This document shows, in pieces, positions 62,901-64,000 of a DNA stretch of 64,000 nt. The notes below the pieces were generated by a model. The model made no database searches. It saw only the letters and a program-made list of their open reading frames with translations, and was not told the origin of the DNA. How positions within the stretch are numbered: the first letter of the stretch is position 1; each line of letters opens with the position of its first letter. Both the position numbers and the translations under genes were made by a program. This DNA is from Himantopus leucocephalus (taxonomy: Eukaryota; Chordata; Aves; Charadriiformes; Recurvirostridae): contig RSEF01000001.1 in assembly GCA_003993805.1 (NCBI GenBank), positions 213,226,894 to 213,290,893 on the forward strand. The letters are read 5' to 3'.

Positions 62901-63750
62901 AAAGAACTGCAGCCGTTGCGTTCACACCCCAGGAAAGTTTCCTAACCGCTGCCCTTCACAGGGGTCATGGAAGGAAACAGTCTCCAAGTGAGCCACTGTG
63001 CAGCCAGGAATGCAAGAGAGAGAGGTCAAAGACAATCAGAAAGGAACGCTGGCCAAGTGGCAACAGCACACATCTGAGGAAGGGAGAAGATAATCTAAGA
63101 AAAAGGAGATTTGGGATGCTAGCTCATTTTTTTTTGTTTCCATTGGAAGAAAAATGCAGAGCAAATTACAAAATTCAAAACGTTCAGGAGAAAACTGCAA
63201 TCACAGAAGAAACCAGAAAAAGAAAGGTTTTCCCCACGAGTGAACTTCTTGTATTTCTTAGAAACTTTGTCATTAAACTTAAGCTACGTGCTGTTTGCCT
63301 TCATAATTTTTCCTATAACTCTGGTGTGTAGTCACAACATAAGGGTAAAATAGCGATCAAAATGTATGTCACTTAAGATCTGTGCCGTGTGAGTAATATC
63401 CTGTGCAATGGCATATGGCTTTTATGGCATTACACGTTGTGTCGTTTCTTTCCTTTTTTGAAACTGGATCTTTACATTTGCTGCATTCCACAGGATCAGC
63501 TCGCTTTCTTGTACGCTCCCTGATGGACTCGGAGGCCTCCCTAGGGTGAAACGCTTCTCCAGAGTTGGGTGACAGCCAAGTTTATTAATTTCAATGAAGC
63601 TGCAGTGATTCATGGCATTATTTACTGCTGCCATAGTGTCTAGGAGTATTAGGCATGGCCCAGGCCCACACTCGACCTTACCAGAAAAGTAAAATTTATG
63701 CCCAAAGACTTCAAATTAAAAGTCTGACAATGACAGATGGAGATTCTTGT

Positions 63751-63812
63751 AGACACACCGAAACGCGCTGGTGTGGTTACCAGACACACCAAAGTGCACT
63801 GGTGGCGTTAGC
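63751..63812. repeat. 31-base tandem duplication
   Basis: Two adjacent 31-base units (63751-63781 and 63782-63812), 24 of 31 bases identical, both starting AGACACACC and containing CTGGTG. No N separates them, so this is a real duplication and not a scaffold join. Confidence 0.8.
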
Positions 63813-64000
63813 AGGCTGGGTTTTGCTCTGTCGAAACTCTCTCCGAAACCAAGCCATTCGGCCACTGCTCAGCTCCATGCTGCAAGTTCAAAAATACGAC
63901 AGGAGGTCCTACAGTATTTTGTCCTCAAGTAACCTCCTGCACATTCCTGATTCAAACAAGAAAGATAGCATGACAGCTCCAACACACGGCAACATCGTTC

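Larger units (their letters stand above)
60601..64000. other. Upstream intergenic region, no gene recognised
   Basis: Between the CpG island and the window end there is the TTTGG repeat (60649), a SINE head (62846) and a 31-base tandem pair (63751). The longest open frame (62879-63331, plus, 150 codons) overlaps the SINE remnant and resembles no known family. No exon of a neighbouring gene was recognised. Confidence 0.6.

Noticed and set aside
62879..63331. 150-codon open frame on the plus strand
   Set aside because: It overlaps the tail of a SINE remnant, has low-complexity basic stretches, matches no family I know and has no splice or promoter context. Treated as a chance frame.
1..64000. 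CRISPR arrays, operons, prokaryotic promoters, endogenous retroviruses
   Set aside because: No spaced direct repeats, no dense gene strings, and no LTR pair or retroviral gene segments were recognised. The closely spaced direct repeats are single-N assembly joins or small tandem duplications.

Overview
The window is vertebrate nuclear DNA, almost certainly from a bird. It has AT-rich introns, a moderate load of CR1 LINE fragments (several ending in the 8-bp ATTCTATG-type 3' repeats typical of avian CR1), old tRNA-derived SINE remnants, and no bacterial-type gene organisation. A crocodilian or another sauropsid cannot be fully excluded. Scaffold gaps are present: two 100-N runs, one 292-N run and nine single Ns.

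One protein-coding gene is supported: NOX4 (NADPH oxidase 4), on the minus strand. Eleven consecutive coding exons, corresponding to exons 2-12 of the mammalian gene, were located by translating splice-bounded segments. They are 59129-59224, 49993-50103, 48896-48980, 48144-48241, 45969-45996, 42690-42762, 38131-38211, 32982-33210, 30745-30909, 30534-30596 and 11883-11943. Together they give 1,090 coding bases, about 363 codons, with compatible phases throughout and no stop. They encode all six membrane helices with four heme-ligand histidines, the NOX4-specific E-loop and the start of the FAD-binding domain. The first coding exon was not seen and probably lies in the N gap (59873-60164) inside a CpG-rich promoter region. 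The exons for the rest of the FAD/NADPH-binding dehydrogenase domain were not found and probably lie left of position 1. Residue numbers below assume a 19-residue exon 1, as in mammals.

Layout: 1-11882 is NOX4 intron 12 (perhaps with unrecognised sequence). 11944-30533 is the large intron 11 (18.6 kb), with most of the CR1 copies. 30534-33210 is a compact cluster of exons 11, 10 and 9. 33211-50103 holds exons 8 to 3, separated by introns of 0.65-4.9 kb. 50104-59128 is intron 2 (9.0 kb). 59225-60600 is the CpG-rich 5' end. 60600-64000 is upstream intergenic DNA with no recognised gene.

I saw no convincing undescribed gene system. The points most worth a second look are a 4-codon enlargement of the NOX4 E-loop, a non-consensus donor after exon 9 with a long open read-through, a phase-compatible candidate alternative first exon, a series of false tandem duplications joined by single Ns, and a CR1 copy whose two gaps hide more sequence than their N counts suggest.
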